Origin: Chitinimonas viridis
GTDB lineage: Bacteria; Pseudomonadota; Gammaproteobacteria; Burkholderiales; Chitinimonadaceae
Assembly (NCBI RefSeq): GCF_030409555.1
Contig: NZ_JAUFPU010000018.1
Span: 197,937-261,936 of the forward strand
Reading direction: 5' to 3'
DNA: 64,000 bases
Position 1 is the first letter of the stretch, and every line of letters begins with the position of its first letter. Below the pieces are notes generated by a model that was not told where the DNA came from, ran no database searches, and saw nothing but the letters and a program-made list of their open reading frames with translations. Below are positions 54,308 through 64,000 of the stretch, in pieces. A program made the position numbers and the translations under genes.

Positions 54308-55537
54308 TTAGAAAACAAAATCGACAGCAACGGTGTAGACATTCACCGATTTACCGGCAAAACCAGGCTTGGCAGCAGCAAAGAAATGATCCTTGCCCAC
54401 CTCCGTCTCCACCCGGTCAAACTGGGCTTTGAGCGCCACGTTCTTCCAGGCGTTCCAGCGCACACCCAAGGTCGTGGTGCTCTGATCGGCCCCGGCCTTG
54501 GTATCGATGATGGCAGCCTTCAACCCAGCCAGGCTGGCAGTGGGGGTGGGCAGGTTGTCTGCGGCATGGTTCAGGTCAGTGCGGACATCGGCGTAGCTGA
54601 CATAAGGCATGATGTCACCGAACCGGTAGCCCAGGGTGGTGTACCAGCCATCAGTATCCTCTACCAGGCTATCGGTGCGGCGCTGGGTGTATTCGCCCTG
54701 GAACACCAGTTGGCCGTCGTCGTAGATGGCGCCCAGGCCCGCAAACGAAGCTTTCTTTTTCTTGATCTCCAGCTCGCTGGTGGCTTTGCCCCAGGGGTCA
54801 CGCACCGAGGCCGGCAATGCCGGATTGGCCGCCACGCCGCGCATGGTGGCAATCAGGGTGGTCAGCCCAGGACTGGTGGCGGTGATATCCGTGCCCACAT
54901 AGCCGGCGCGGAACAGCCATGAGCCCATTTCATAGGTGGCATTCACCCCCAGCAATTTCTTGAAATGGAAATCAAAGCCACTGGGCAGCTCCGACTTGGA
55001 CTCACCGGCATAGGGCTGCACCGTCAGGGTATTGTCGCCCAGCGACATTTTCCAGATCAGGTCCAGGCCGCCGTACGAGGCACCGGCAACCTGCGCGTAC
55101 ACATCCACCGGTGGCCGCGCCCAGGTGTTGGCGTAGCCCACGTTGCGGTAGTCCGATATCAGGAAAATGGGCAGACCCATGCGGCCGCCGCGCACGGACA
55201 GATCGGGGGTGATGTTGTATTTGAGGAAGGCCCACTCGGCATCGGGCTTGAAGTTGCCGTCGCGGTTCTTCTGCGACAGCACCTGCACGGTGGCAGAGAA
55301 CTGTTCGTTCATCTTGCCGACCACTTGCACCCCCAATTTGGTATCGACACCAAAATTGACGGAGCGGTCCGCCCCGTTGGGCTGGCGGGTACCCGAGCGG
55401 AACTGGGCATCGTTGGTATCGGTCTTGACGGCACTGACCGTGCCAAAACCGGAAACACTGAAGCTGGACTCATCCGCCCAGGCCGTGACGGCCAGCGCGG
55501 ATGTTACGGCAAGGGCTAGGGGCTTGAAGGTTCGCAC
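54308..55537 (-). CDS. Outer-membrane porin (beta-barrel)
   Basis: The 409-aa protein has a signal peptide (FKPLALAVTSALAVTAWA). The barrel alternates strands of aromatic and polar residues and ends with VNVYTVAVDFVF, the C-terminal Phe expected for BAM insertion. It forms a diffusion channel in the outer membrane. I chose a GTG start at 55537 with GGAGA upstream, which begins a normal signal peptide. An ATG at 55570 with GGGAGGCGAGG upstream would add 11 residues and is also plausible. Co-transcription with the small binding protein hints at anion or phosphate uptake. Confidence 0.82.
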   Translation of the reverse strand: MRTFKPLALAVTSALAVTAWADESSFSVSGFGTVSAVKTDTNDAQFRSGTRQPNGADRSVNFGVDTKLGVQVVGKMNEQFSATVQVLSQKNRDGNFKPDAEWAFLKYNITPDLSVRGGRMGLPIFLISDYRNVGYANTWARPPVDVYAQVAGASYGGLDLIWKMSLGDNTLTVQPYAGESKSELPSGFDFHFKKLLGVNATYEMGSWLFRAGYVGTDITATSPGLTTLIATMRGVAANPALPASVRDPWGKATSELEIKKKKASFAGLGAIYDDGQLVFQGEYTQRRTDSLVEDTDGWYTTLGYRFGDIMPYVSYADVRTDLNHAADNLPTPTASLAGLKAAIIDTKAGADQSTTTLGVRWNAWKNVALKAQFDRVETEVGKDHFFAAAKPGFAGKSVNVYTVAVDFVF

Positions 55538-55602
55538 GTGCAGTCTCCGGGAGTTGAAGGAAGGGCGCATGTTCTGCCTCGCCTCCCGGAGCGCCTGCCG
55601 GG

Positions 55603-57123
55603 CTAGCGTAGTACCAGTGCCAGTATCACCAGCAGCGCCGCCAGCAGGCCGGCGATGGTGGCCAGCCACTCATTGCGCTGGCGCTGGCTTTCGAGCAAAT
55701 GCTCAGTCACTTCAATCAGCTTAGTCTGCCGTGCCGGGTCGGCAAGGTTGGCAATGGCTCGCGGCAGCGCAGGCAAAGTTTCCGCCCAATAAGGCGCTTC
55801 GTTCTTGATCTGGCGCAACAGCGCACGCCAACCCACCTGCTCGTTCATCCAGCGCTGCAGAAAGGGTTGCGCGGTGGCCCACAGGTCCAACTGGGGGTCG
55901 AGCTGGCGGCCCAGGCCTTCGATATTGAGTAGGGTTTTTTGCAACAAAACCAGCTGCGGCTGGATTTCCACATTGAAGCGGCGGGAGGTCTCGAACAGCC
56001 TCAGCAGTATCTGGCCCAGCGATATCTCGGCCAGCGGCTTGTCGAATATGGGTTCGCAGACGGTCCGTATGGCCGCCTCCAGCTCCTCGGCGCGGGTGTC
56101 CTTGGGCACCCAGCCCGATTCGATATGGGCAGTCGCCACCCGCTTGTAGTCGCGCTGGAAAAAGGCCAGGAAATTGATGGCCAGGTAGCGCCTGTCGTTG
56201 TCGGACAGGCTGCCGACTATGCCGAAGTCCAGAGCGATATAGCGATTGTCCGGCGCCACAAAGATATTGCCGGGGTGCATGTCGGCATGGAAGAAACCAT
56301 CGCGGAACACCTGGGTAAAGAATATCTCCACCCCGAAGCGCGACAGTTTTTTCAGGTCTATGCCGGCGGCCTGCATGGCTTCGATCTGCGAGATGGGCGT
56401 GCCGTCCATCCATTCCAGCACCATGACATTGCGACTGGTGTAATCCCAGAACACCTCAGGCACGATCAGCTTGTCGCTATTGAGGAAATTGCGCCTGAGC
56501 TGGCTGGCATTGGCGGCTTCGCGCTGCAGATCCAGTTCATCATGCAGATAGCGATCAAATTCGGCCACAACCTGGCGGGGCTTGAGCCGCTTGCCATCGG
56601 CAAACAGCTTTTCCACCAGCCAGGCCATGACCTTGAGCAGGGCCAGGTCGGATTCGATCACCGGCAGGATGCCGGGACGCAATACCTTCACCGCCACCCG
56701 CCGGCCATCATGCAGCTCGGCATAGTGCACCTGGGCGACCGAGGCCGACGCCACCGGGCTGGCGTCGAAACGGCGGAACACCTGCTCCAGCTGGCAGCCC
56801 AGCGCCTCGGTAATGACCTGCTCGGCCAGCCGGTTGTCGAAAGGCTTGACCTTGTCCTGCAGCCGGGCCAGTTCGTCGGCCAGATCGGGCGGCAGCAGAT
56901 CGCGCCGGGTGGACAGCACCTGGCCGAATTTGACGAAGATAGGCCCCAGCCGCTCCAGTGCGCGGCGCAAACGGACCGCGCGCGGGGCATCCAGCCGGCG
57001 CCAGAACAACACCAGCCTGACCAGTGCCTCCAGCCCACGCACGCGCTCGTGGCCGAGGATGAACTCATCCAGGCCATAGGCAAAGACGATACGGATGATC
57101 TTGAAGAGGCGCAGAAGGAACAT
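55603..57123 (-). CDS. ubiB: UbiB, atypical kinase-like ubiquinone biosynthesis protein
   Basis: This 506-aa UbiB/ADCK-family protein has the KxGQ motif ([16 protein letters not shown]), an Ala-rich nucleotide loop region ([16 protein letters not shown]), HADMHPGN and ALDFGIVG. Two hydrophobic segments at the C-terminus ([13 protein letters not shown]) anchor it to the membrane. It has ATPase activity in studied homologues and is needed for ubiquinone biosynthesis, probably extracting lipid precursors. It is the last gene of the cluster ubiE...ubiJ...ubiB, 33 bases after the AlaX-type gene. Confidence 0.92.
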   Translation of the reverse strand: MFLLRLFKIIRIVFAYGLDEFILGHERVRGLEALVRLVLFWRRLDAPRAVRLRRALERLGPIFVKFGQVLSTRRDLLPPDLADELARLQDKVKPFDNRLAEQVITEALGCQLEQVFRRFDASPVASASVAQVHYAELHDGRRVAVKVLRPGILPVIESDLALLKVMAWLVEKLFADGKRLKPRQVVAEFDRYLHDELDLQREAANASQLRRNFLNSDKLIVPEVFWDYTSRNVMVLEWMDGTPISQIEAMQAAGIDLKKLSRFGVEIFFTQVFRDGFFHADMHPGNIFVAPDNRYIALDFGIVGSLSDNDRRYLAINFLAFFQRDYKRVATAHIESGWVPKDTRAEELEAAIRTVCEPIFDKPLAEISLGQILLRLFETSRRFNVEIQPQLVLLQKTLLNIEGLGRQLDPQLDLWATAQPFLQRWMNEQVGWRALLRQIKNEAPYWAETLPALPRAIANLADPARQTKLIEVTEHLLESQRQRNEWLATIAGLLAALLVILALVLR

Positions 57124-57156
57124 GAATGGGACGGGGCAGTACCCGCCTGCTGAGTG

Positions 57157-57867
57157 TTAGGAGGCGAAGGCGATGATGATGCGCTTGTTCTGCTTGCCTT
57201 CGCTGCGGATCTTCTGCACCACCAGGCGGCCTACCTCGGCCGTATTGTGCACATGGGTACCACCACAGGGCTGCAGGTCGGTGCCGGTCACCTCGATCAG
57301 CCTGACCGTGCCCGTGCCACGCGGGGGCGATACCGACATGGTCTTGACCAGCTCGGGATTGGCATCCAGCTCGGCCTCGTCCACCCAGCGGGCAGTCACC
57401 GGCTGCGCCGCCGCTACCAGGGCATTGAGGCCTGCTTCGATGGCCTCCTTGTCCAGTGCATCCATCTCCACCGCGAAATCCAGCCTAGCCTTGTCCGCCG
57501 CCACCTGGCCGCCAGTAACCGGCGCCGCCACCACCTTGCACAGCAGGTGCAGGGCGGTGTGGTAGCGCATATGGGCGTAGCGGCGATCCCAATCCAGTAC
57601 CAGGGTCACTTCCTCACCCACCTGCGGCAGGCTGCTGCCCTCGGCGGGCAGGTGCAGCACGGCATCAGCCGTCGCCCCCTTCACCGTATTGCTGATGACG
57701 ACAGTGCTGCCATCCTGTCGCAGCAACTGGCCGCTATCGCCAGGCTGGCCGCCGCCGTTGGGGTAGAATACGGTGCGGTCAAACTGCAGCCCCTGCTCGT
57801 CCACCGCCGTGACAGTGGCCGTGCACAGGCGTAGATAGGCGTCGGTACGGAACAATAGCTCGCTCAT
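57157..57867 (-). CDS. Alanyl-tRNA editing protein (AlaX-like)
   Basis: The 236-aa stand-alone editing domain is related to the C-terminal part of AlaRS. Zinc-binding motifs are RYHTALHLL (HxxxH) and CGGTHVHN (CxxxH). A glycine-rich opening FYPNGGGQPGDSG matches the family. It hydrolyses Ser- or Gly-mischarged tRNA-Ala. It overlaps ubiJ by four bases (ATGA), so the two are translationally coupled, although editing has no known link with ubiquinone. Confidence 0.88.
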   Translation of the reverse strand: MSELLFRTDAYLRLCTATVTAVDEQGLQFDRTVFYPNGGGQPGDSGQLLRQDGSTVVISNTVKGATADAVLHLPAEGSSLPQVGEEVTLVLDWDRRYAHMRYHTALHLLCKVVAAPVTGGQVAADKARLDFAVEMDALDKEAIEAGLNALVAAAQPVTARWVDEAELDANPELVKTMSVSPPRGTGTVRLIEVTGTDLQPCGGTHVHNTAEVGRLVVQKIRSEGKQNKRIIIAFAS

Positions 57868-58442
57868 GGCATCTCGGGTGGCGTGGTGGGTCGTTCCAGC
57901 CGCTGCAGCCGCTTCTCCAGCCTGGCCACATCGTCACGCAGGGTATCCACCTGCGCCACGAAATGCGCCGTGGCCGGCCGGGTAGCCAGCAGCCGTGCTT
58001 CTTCCTGCAGGTATTCCTGGGTGGCTTCGGCCAGGTTGCGGGCAATGCGGCGGGGGTCGCCCACCAGCTCGCGTGCCCAAGTAGCCATCCGGTGCGCCGG
58101 TATGTCACCGACCACCCGCGCTAGATCCGCCTCCGCATCCCAATCCAGCGCCTGCAGTACCCGGCCTACCGTGGCCGCCAACTGGCTGTCGCCGGCCAGT
58201 TGCAGCTCACGTTCGGCGGCAGGGTCGCGCAAGGCCAGGCGGGGCAGCAGCCAGGGGGCTATAGAGATACTGGCGTGAGGGGGTGCCTCGCTGGCCAGCA
58301 GATAGCCGTCGTCACCAATGACAAACACCAGGCGGAAAGGCGGCACGCTGATGGCGACCACCTGTCCGGCATGGTGGCGCAACTCACCCCGCAGGTCTGC
58401 CCGCTGGTTCAGCAGGTGATTGAGCAAGGCCAGCCGCAGCAT
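57864..58442 (-). CDS. ubiJ: UbiJ, ubiquinone biosynthesis accessory factor (SCP2 domain)
   Basis: The 192-aa protein has an N-terminal SCP2-like lipid-binding domain (LNHLLNQRADLRGELRHHAG, RLVFVIGDDGYL) and a C-terminal coiled coil (about 150-185). This is the UbiJ pattern, forming with UbiK the scaffold of the soluble Ubi complex. It starts 3 bases after the NYN gene stop and overlaps the AlaX-type gene by four bases. In E. coli ubiE-ubiJ-ubiB are contiguous; here three extra genes interrupt that order. Confidence 0.85.
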   Translation of the reverse strand: MLRLALLNHLLNQRADLRGELRHHAGQVVAISVPPFRLVFVIGDDGYLLASEAPPHASISIAPWLLPRLALRDPAAERELQLAGDSQLAATVGRVLQALDWDAEADLARVVGDIPAHRMATWARELVGDPRRIARNLAEATQEYLQEEARLLATRPATAHFVAQVDTLRDDVARLEKRLQRLERPTTPPEMP

Positions 58443-58445
58443 GGA

Positions 58446-59066
58446 TCAGACCGGCTGTTCGTCGTTGTAGCGCTCGTTGGGCTCGCGCCAACGGTCAACA
58501 AAACGCAGACGGCTCTTCACCGGGTCGGTATCCACCTCGATGATGCGGCGGGCATAGGGCCGCAGCACATCGGCGATGCTGTTGAGCGAACCGATCAGGT
58601 AGAGATCGACGTTCTCGTACTCCACCAGGTTCTGCACCGGCTCATGGAAATCGCCATCGCCGGCAAACAGGGCCAGCTTTGTCCATTTGCGCTTATGGAA
58701 GGAACGGGTCATGTGATAGACCAGGCCCACGTCGACCGCCTTTTGGGTGGTGATCTCGTAGGTGACGTGCGTCTGCTCGGGGTGCACCACCGGGCCACCG
58801 CCAAGGTGGTTGGGCCAGTACAGCTGCTTTTTCTGCAGCCAGTAGTTCTTCACCCGCAGGCCAGGGCCCTTGGGATAGGGAAACGACAAGGCATTGTGCA
58901 GCTTGGAAGACATGGACTGGTTGTCGTCGGCATTGAAGAAATAGCCTTCATCCACCTGGTCACCCAGTTCCTCTTCTATCAGCTTGCGCAATTCCAGGTA
59001 GTTGATCTTTTCCCGGCCGAATGCCTTATAGGCATAGGCGCCGTCGATAAACAAACCGATGCTCAT
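58446..59066 (-). CDS. NYN-domain (LabA/PIN-like) putative ribonuclease
   Basis: The 206-aa protein has the acidic motifs of NYN/PIN-like nucleases: IGLFIDGAYAY at the start, KAVDVGLVYHM in the middle and LALFAGDGDFHEPV, with IADVLRPYARRIIEVD near the end. Such proteins are Mg-dependent RNases, though most bacterial members are untested. The ATG at 59066 opens directly into the first motif; a TTG at 59084 would add six residues. It lies between the zinc-ribbon gene and ubiJ on the same strand. Confidence 0.82.
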   Translation of the reverse strand: MSIGLFIDGAYAYKAFGREKINYLELRKLIEEELGDQVDEGYFFNADDNQSMSSKLHNALSFPYPKGPGLRVKNYWLQKKQLYWPNHLGGGPVVHPEQTHVTYEITTQKAVDVGLVYHMTRSFHKRKWTKLALFAGDGDFHEPVQNLVEYENVDLYLIGSLNSIADVLRPYARRIIEVDTDPVKSRLRFVDRWREPNERYNDEQPV

Positions 59067-59163
59067 TTTTAACGTTCCCAGCAAGTCAATAAATCAAGTT
59101 ATCGAGTATCGGCCAAGTTTCCACCTCCGGCCGTTTTGCTGCATGGCGTCCACCATGCCGCTA

Positions 59164-59841
59164 TTAGTCCAGTAAAGCCAGCACCACGGCAAGCCCGGTT
59201 CCCACCAGATCGATCGCATCAATCAGGTTGCCGCTGCCGTTGCCCGCCTGAGCCGGCGCTGGCGCCGGTCTCGCGGCCGGAGTGGGAGCCGCTTGCGGTA
59301 TGGGCACGGCACGATAGCCTTCCAGCGCCTTGGCCACCGCCTCCTTGTCCAGCACCGCTACCGGCGCACGGCAGTAGCCGCAGGCATCGTCCTTGCGGAT
59401 ATCAACCGGTGCGCCACAGCCCGTGCATTTGACCTGGGCCACGGTCACCGCCAATGCCTGCCGCTCCGGCGCGCTCAGGTCGCGGACAAACTGCTTCTCG
59501 CGCAGAAAATGCCAGAACCCGATCAATCGGCCATGTCCCGCGCTGCAGCGGTGGTAGACAAAGCGGTTGTTGCGGACAGCATCGTGGGTCAGCTGCATTG
59601 CAACGCCACAGCGTACGCAGTTGAACTTGTCAGGCAGGCCGTAACGGCCTTCTTCCTTATGGACATGCAACAGTTCGAACAGTTGCACCACTGCCTGGGG
59701 CGCCAGCTGGGCGCTCTCGTGCTGGTCCAGCCAGATCAGCTGGCAGCTGAAGCAGAAGTCCAATTCCACGGTGCCGCCCTGGCGGCGGGCATAGTGGGCC
59801 GCTGTCATCGGTGCGCGGCAACCGGGGCAATGCACGGCCAT
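59164..59841 (-). CDS. Multi-zinc-ribbon protein (TFIIB-type) of unknown function
   Basis: The 225-aa protein has several CxxC pairs: CPGC/CFSC near residues 5-33 (zf-TFIIB-like), CVRC near 75, CTGC/CGYC near 140-157. A Pro/Ala-rich linker and one C-terminal hydrophobic segment (LVGTGLAVVLALL) follow, so it is probably membrane-tethered. It overlaps the ubiE stop by one base (TGATG), implying coupling. No enzymatic function is evident. Confidence 0.75.
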   Translation of the reverse strand: MAVHCPGCRAPMTAAHYARRQGGTVELDFCFSCQLIWLDQHESAQLAPQAVVQLFELLHVHKEEGRYGLPDKFNCVRCGVAMQLTHDAVRNNRFVYHRCSAGHGRLIGFWHFLREKQFVRDLSAPERQALAVTVAQVKCTGCGAPVDIRKDDACGYCRAPVAVLDKEAVAKALEGYRAVPIPQAAPTPAARPAPAPAQAGNGSGNLIDAIDLVGTGLAVVLALLD

Positions 59842-60581
59842 CAGAGTTTGAAGCCTTTGTGCAGCGCCACCACACCGGCGGTCAGGTTGAAGTAGTCCAC
59901 CTTGGCAAAGCCCACGTCGCGCATCATCTGCGCCAGTTCTTCCTGGCCTGGATGCATGCGTATGGACTCCGCCAGATACTGGTAGCTGGCCGCATCGTTG
60001 GCCACCAGCTCGCCCATCTTGGGCAGCAGCTTGAAGGAATACAGGTCATACAGCGGCGCCAGCGGCTTGGCCACCTTGGAGAACTCCAGCACCAGCAGAC
60101 GGCCGCCGGGCTTCAGCACGCGCAGCATCTCGGCCAGCGCGGCATCCTTGTGGGTCATGTTGCGCAGTCCGAAAGCCACGGTAACGCAATCAAAATAGTT
60201 CGCCGGAAAGGGCAGCTTCTCCGCATCGCACTGGGCCACCGGGTTCAAGTAACCCTTGTCCAGCAGGCGGTCGCGCCCCACGGTCAGCATGGAGCTGTTG
60301 ATGTCGGTCAGCCAGACCTGGCCACTCTTGCCCACCCGTTTGAGAAAAGCCAGCGACAGGTCACCGGTGCCGCCAGCGATATCCAGCACCCTGCCGCCCT
60401 CGCGCACACCGCTCTGGGCAATGGTGAAGGCCTTCCATACCCGGTGCAGACCACCAGACATCAGGTCGTTCATCACATCGTATTTCTTGGCCACGGAGTG
60501 GAAGACCTCGGCCACTTTCTGGGCCTTCTGCGATTCGGCAACGGTCTTGTAGCCAAAATGGGTGGTTTGGTCTTCGCTCAT
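59841..60581 (-). CDS. ubiE: UbiE/MenG C-methyltransferase
   Basis: The 246-aa SAM-dependent methyltransferase has motif [25 protein letters not shown] and the UbiE signatures [17 protein letters not shown] and [21 protein letters not shown]. It methylates the ring of demethoxy-ubiquinol intermediates, and demethylmenaquinone where present. It overlaps the DUF971 gene by four bases (ATGA) and the zinc-ribbon gene by one, so it sits in a tightly coupled operon ending with ubiB. Confidence 0.93.
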   Translation of the reverse strand: MSEDQTTHFGYKTVAESQKAQKVAEVFHSVAKKYDVMNDLMSGGLHRVWKAFTIAQSGVREGGRVLDIAGGTGDLSLAFLKRVGKSGQVWLTDINSSMLTVGRDRLLDKGYLNPVAQCDAEKLPFPANYFDCVTVAFGLRNMTHKDAALAEMLRVLKPGGRLLVLEFSKVAKPLAPLYDLYSFKLLPKMGELVANDAASYQYLAESIRMHPGQEELAQMMRDVGFAKVDYFNLTAGVVALHKGFKL

Positions 60582-60952
60582 ACGGGGTCTCGAGAGAGGC
60601 CGGCAAGCGCCAGCCTTTGCAGGTAGTCGTTCCAGTTGGCCGCCTGATCGCGACCCAGCTCGTACAGCGTATCCCAGCCATACAGGCCACTGTCATGGCC
60701 ATCGTCAAACACCAGCTTCACGGCATAGTGGCCAACCGGTTCAATGCCGCGTATCGCCACCAGGCGCTTGCCCGGCACGGTCTGCATCGGCCCGCCATGG
60801 CCACGCACCTCGGCCGATGGGCTAAACACCCGCAGGTATTCGCAAGGCAGCTGATAGCACGCACCATCGTCGAACGCGACCTCCAGCACACGGCTGGCCG
60901 CATGCAGGGTAAGTTCGGTAGGAATGGGGCTATCGGGGCGCAGGCCAGCCAT
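60578..60952 (-). CDS. DUF971 (GBBH-like N-terminal) protein
   Basis: The 124-aa protein is a stand-alone GBBH-like N-terminal domain: [20 protein letters not shown], a loop [15 protein letters not shown], and [27 protein letters not shown]. Homologues commonly precede ubiE in betaproteobacteria and are linked to iron-sulfur or 2-oxoglutarate oxygenase functions in other contexts. The exact role is unknown. It is first in the ubi operon, with the promoter expected in 60953-61050. Confidence 0.85.
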   Translation of the reverse strand: MAGLRPDSPIPTELTLHAASRVLEVAFDDGACYQLPCEYLRVFSPSAEVRGHGGPMQTVPGKRLVAIRGIEPVGHYAVKLVFDDGHDSGLYGWDTLYELGRDQAANWNDYLQRLALAGLSRDPV

Positions 60953-61050
60953 GGGGAAGCGATATCATGTAGACGTCAACTCGCTATGATACCGCGTTGG
61001 GCCGCCTGCCGGGTATGGGTATATCCCAGGCATGGGGCAAGGCAGCGCAT

Positions 61051-61082
61051 TATAATCTGATGACTTGTAATATTTCCGTCAC
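61051..61082 (+). promoter_or_regulatory. Possible phoB promoter region with Pho-box-like sequence
   Basis: TATAAT at 61051-61056 fits a -10 element but lacks a clear -35. TTGTAAT-ATTT-CCGTCAC (61065-61082) matches the Pho box pattern of two CTGTCAT-like heptamers spaced by four bases, with two mismatches in each. It lies 59 bases before the phoB ATG, where autoregulation by PhoB is expected. Confidence 0.4.
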
Positions 61083-61141
61083 GCTGGTTACTTAAGCTCG
61101 CAACAACTCCTCAATCCAGAGCACAACAGAGCCTACCCAAG

Positions 61142-61828
61142 ATGCCAGCCAATATTCTGCTCGTCGAAGATGAACCCGCCATCCAGGAACTGATCGCCTT
61201 TAATCTGCAACAGGCCGGACACCACGTCCTGCGCGCCGATTCCGCCGAGGCCGGCATGAGCGTGGTGAGGAACGCCCTGCCCGACCTGATCTTGCTGGAC
61301 TGGATGCTGCCCGGCATGTCCGGCATCGAGTTCGCCAAGAAGATTCGTAGCGACGAGCGCACCCGCCAGGTACCGGTCATCATGCTGACCGCCCGCTCGG
61401 AAGAGACCGACAAGATCAACGGCCTGGAGACTGGGGCCGACGACTACATCACCAAGCCCTTCAGCCCCCGCGAGCTGCAGGCCCGTATCAAGGCGGTACT
61501 GCGCCGCCGCGCGCCGCAGATGACCGACGACCTGGTCGAGGTCAAGGGCCTGTCGCTGGACCCTGCCACCCACCGCGTAAACGGCAACGGTCAGCCCATA
61601 GACCTGGGCCCCACCGAGTTCCGCCTGCTGCACTTTTTCATGACCCACCCAGAGCGCGTGCATTCCCGCGCCCAATTGCTGGATCATGTATGGGGCGACC
61701 ATGTATTCGTGGAAGAACGCACGGTGGATGTGCATATCCGCCGCTTGCGCTCGGCGCTGGAAGCAACCCGGCACGATGCACTGATCCAGACCGTACGTGG
61801 CACGGGCTACCGGCTCTCCGCCCTGTAA
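61142..61828 (+). CDS. phoB: PhoB, phosphate regulon response regulator
   Basis: The 228-aa OmpR-family regulator has a receiver domain with acidic pocket E9/D10, phosphoacceptor D53 (LLDWMLPG) and K105 (TKPF). The winged-helix DNA-binding domain (about 130-228) contains [14 protein letters not shown] and [12 protein letters not shown]. It activates phosphate-starvation genes by binding Pho boxes. It is followed by phoR on the same strand after 199 bases, a gap that holds a long inverted repeat. Confidence 0.93.
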   Translation: MPANILLVEDEPAIQELIAFNLQQAGHHVLRADSAEAGMSVVRNALPDLILLDWMLPGMSGIEFAKKIRSDERTRQVPVIMLTARSEETDKINGLETGADDYITKPFSPRELQARIKAVLRRRAPQMTDDLVEVKGLSLDPATHRVNGNGQPIDLGPTEFRLLHFFMTHPERVHSRAQLLDHVWGDHVFVEERTVDVHIRRLRSALEATRHDALIQTVRGTGYRLSAL

Positions 61829-61940
61829 GAGCCGCTAACAAAACCCTTCTGGCGTTGTTGTGCGAGCTTGCCGTACCCATGTACTGCCATCGCTCGCACG
61901 CCTAGCCAGAACCGCTACGCTGGGTTTTGTTCGCCGCTCT
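61828..61940. repeat. Long inverted-repeat element between phoB and phoR
   Basis: The outer arms AGAGCCGCTAACAAAACCC and GGGTTTTGTTCGCCGCTCT pair at 17 of 19 positions. Inner arms TTCTGGC...GTGCGAGC and GCTCGCAC...GCCAGAA continue the hairpin, leaving a loop of about 25 bases and a small bulge. The whole 113-base element begins at the last base of phoB. It could reduce phoR expression relative to phoB or be an intergenic mobile palindrome. Confidence 0.7.
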
Positions 61941-62027
61941 AAACTCGGCGCAAGCCGATAGTGGTCGCGGCACGGCGAGGCTATCAGGCCGCCGTGCCTA
62001 CTGCGTTTTTCTGAACGGACTGACTTC

Positions 62028-63341
<1,314 letters not shown>

Positions 63342-63672
63342 TGGTGCTGGTCCTGCGGCAAGGCGAGTAAGGCGCCTGTGCAGGCGTTACACCCATCAAT
63401 GACTGAACCCAAAGCAAGAGCTGAAGCCCATTCAGAATGATCACGAGCGCCAGCGAGGCCCCCTCGCGGCGGCGAGGGCGTGGGGAGTGGACTAAAACAG
63501 GGGGAGCCTTTAGGTTCAGACTGCACTGACATCCAGCGCCAGGGTTGCCCTGGCGCCTGCTTTGCACCTTATCCTCCATCAATGACTCGAGTTCATAACT
63601 AGGCGACCTGTTGCCCAGGGCTCACGGTCTACCCTAAGATGGGCCTCTTTGTTCCACCTGCAAAGCGTTGCC
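63342..63672. other. Gap between phoR and transaldolase holding a repeat element
   Basis: This stretch contains repeat C copy 2 (63420-63560), flanked by a 12-base direct repeat CCATCAATGACT at 63393-63404 and 63576-63587. No gene is seen. The last 85 bases should contain the transaldolase promoter, but no consensus stands out. Confidence 0.55.
63420..63560 (-). repeat. Repeat C, 141-bp dispersed element, copy 2
   Basis: The reverse complement aligns over its length with 46041-46186, including GCAGGCGCCAGGG, CTGAACCTA(A/T)AGGCTC, GCCTCGCTG(G/A)CGCTCG and GCTTCAGC at the end. Perfect 12-base direct repeats flank a slightly larger interval (63405-63575), as target duplications would. Weak CAAAGCA inverted ends are visible near 63409 and 63563. 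It encodes nothing. Confidence 0.7.
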
Positions 63673-64000
63673 ATGAACCCCCTGCTTGTCGCCAAATCCC
63701 TGGGCCAGCGCATCTGGCTGGACAACCTCTCCCGCGAACTGCTGGCCGGTCCGCTACAGAAACTGATCACCGAAGACGGACTGGCCGGCGTAACCTCCAA
63801 TCCGGCCATCTTCCAGAAATCCATTTCCTCCGGTGCCGGCTACGGCGACGACTTGGCGCGCCTGAAAGCCCGGCCGCTGAGCGCCGAGCAACGCTTCGAG
63901 GCCCTGGCCGTGCCCGATGTGCAGGGGGCCTGCGACCAGTTTGCCGCCAGCTATCGTGAATCCGCCGGCCTGGATGGCTATGTCAGCCTGGAGGTCTCGC
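63673..64000 (+). CDS. tal: Transaldolase (5' part)
   Basis: The first 109 codons are present and the gene runs off the window. The opening (LLVAKSLGQRIWLDNLSREL, GLAGVTSNPAIFQKSI, DGYVSLEVS) is characteristic of the longer transaldolase type found fused or adjacent to glucose-6-phosphate isomerase in some bacteria, and of betaproteobacterial Tal. It transfers dihydroxyacetone units in the pentose phosphate pathway. The catalytic lysine lies beyond the window. The frame is open to the last base. Confidence 0.9.
   Translation, partial: MNPLLVAKSLGQRIWLDNLSRELLAGPLQKLITEDGLAGVTSNPAIFQKSISSGAGYGDDLARLKARPLSAEQRFEALAVPDVQGACDQFAASYRESAGLDGYVSLEVS

Overview
The window is GC-rich, densely coded chromosomal DNA from a Gram-negative bacterium, most probably a betaproteobacterium. 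The evidence is ubiquinone genes (ubiE, ubiJ, ubiB), beta-type porin and pilin genes, a CysTWA sulfate permease, an HscC-type Hsp70 with its J-proteins, and PhoB/PhoR. The genus cannot be fixed from the sequence alone. No rRNA, tRNA or CRISPR array was seen.

Region 1 (1-2,025) is a minus-strand array of very short type IV pilins (60-62 aa), each set followed by a separately encoded secreted protein of 118 aa. The arrangement resembles the split geopilins of Geobacter (PilA-N plus PilA-C). The array is a tandem 1.44-kb duplication with one decayed pilin and a decayed 3' end of the neighbouring gene. A GG-N10-GC sigma-54 type promoter precedes the intact set.

Region 2 (2,080-13,306) is a seven-gene minus-strand signalling block: CHASE2-Ser/Thr kinase, PP2C phosphatase, FHA protein, CHASE2-adenylate cyclase, metallo-beta-lactamase-fold cyclic nucleotide phosphodiesterase, GAF-fused PilB/GspE ATPase, and GAF-HD-GYP c-di-GMP phosphodiesterase. 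With region 1 it looks like one system in which protein phosphorylation, cAMP and c-di-GMP meet on a dedicated pilus or secretion motor and its pilins. This is the best candidate for an undescribed system here.

Region 3 (13,463-18,239) is an hscC chaperone locus with two J-domain proteins whose HPD motif reads RPE. Region 4 (18,469-20,240) has cytochrome b561 and two YceI proteins. Region 5 (20,340-23,950) is an AT-richer variable segment with dispersed repeats, an IS110 remnant, a frameshifted zinc-ribbon gene and unrecognised small genes.

Region 6 (23,948-33,156) is a sulfur locus: sulfate ABC transporter (sbp, cysT, cysW, cysA), reverse transsulfuration enzymes (cbs, cgl), a 1-Cys peroxiredoxin and a second sulfate-binding protein. 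Region 7 (33,449-45,985) holds an RND efflux pair, a rare bacterial DNase II-like protein, a secreted subtilase, a ferredoxin, a lytic transglycosylase, an NAD-binding epimerase-like protein and a glutathione S-transferase. Region 8 (46,264-53,434) holds a Kef-type antiporter, a 1,239-aa multidomain c-di-GMP phosphodiesterase and HU. Region 9 (53,888-60,952) has a small periplasmic binding protein, a porin and a ubiquinone biosynthesis cluster. Region 10 (61,142-64,000) is phoB-phoR and the start of transaldolase. Two repeat elements of some interest lie around phoR: a long inverted repeat, and a 146-bp element shared in inverted orientation with position 46,041.
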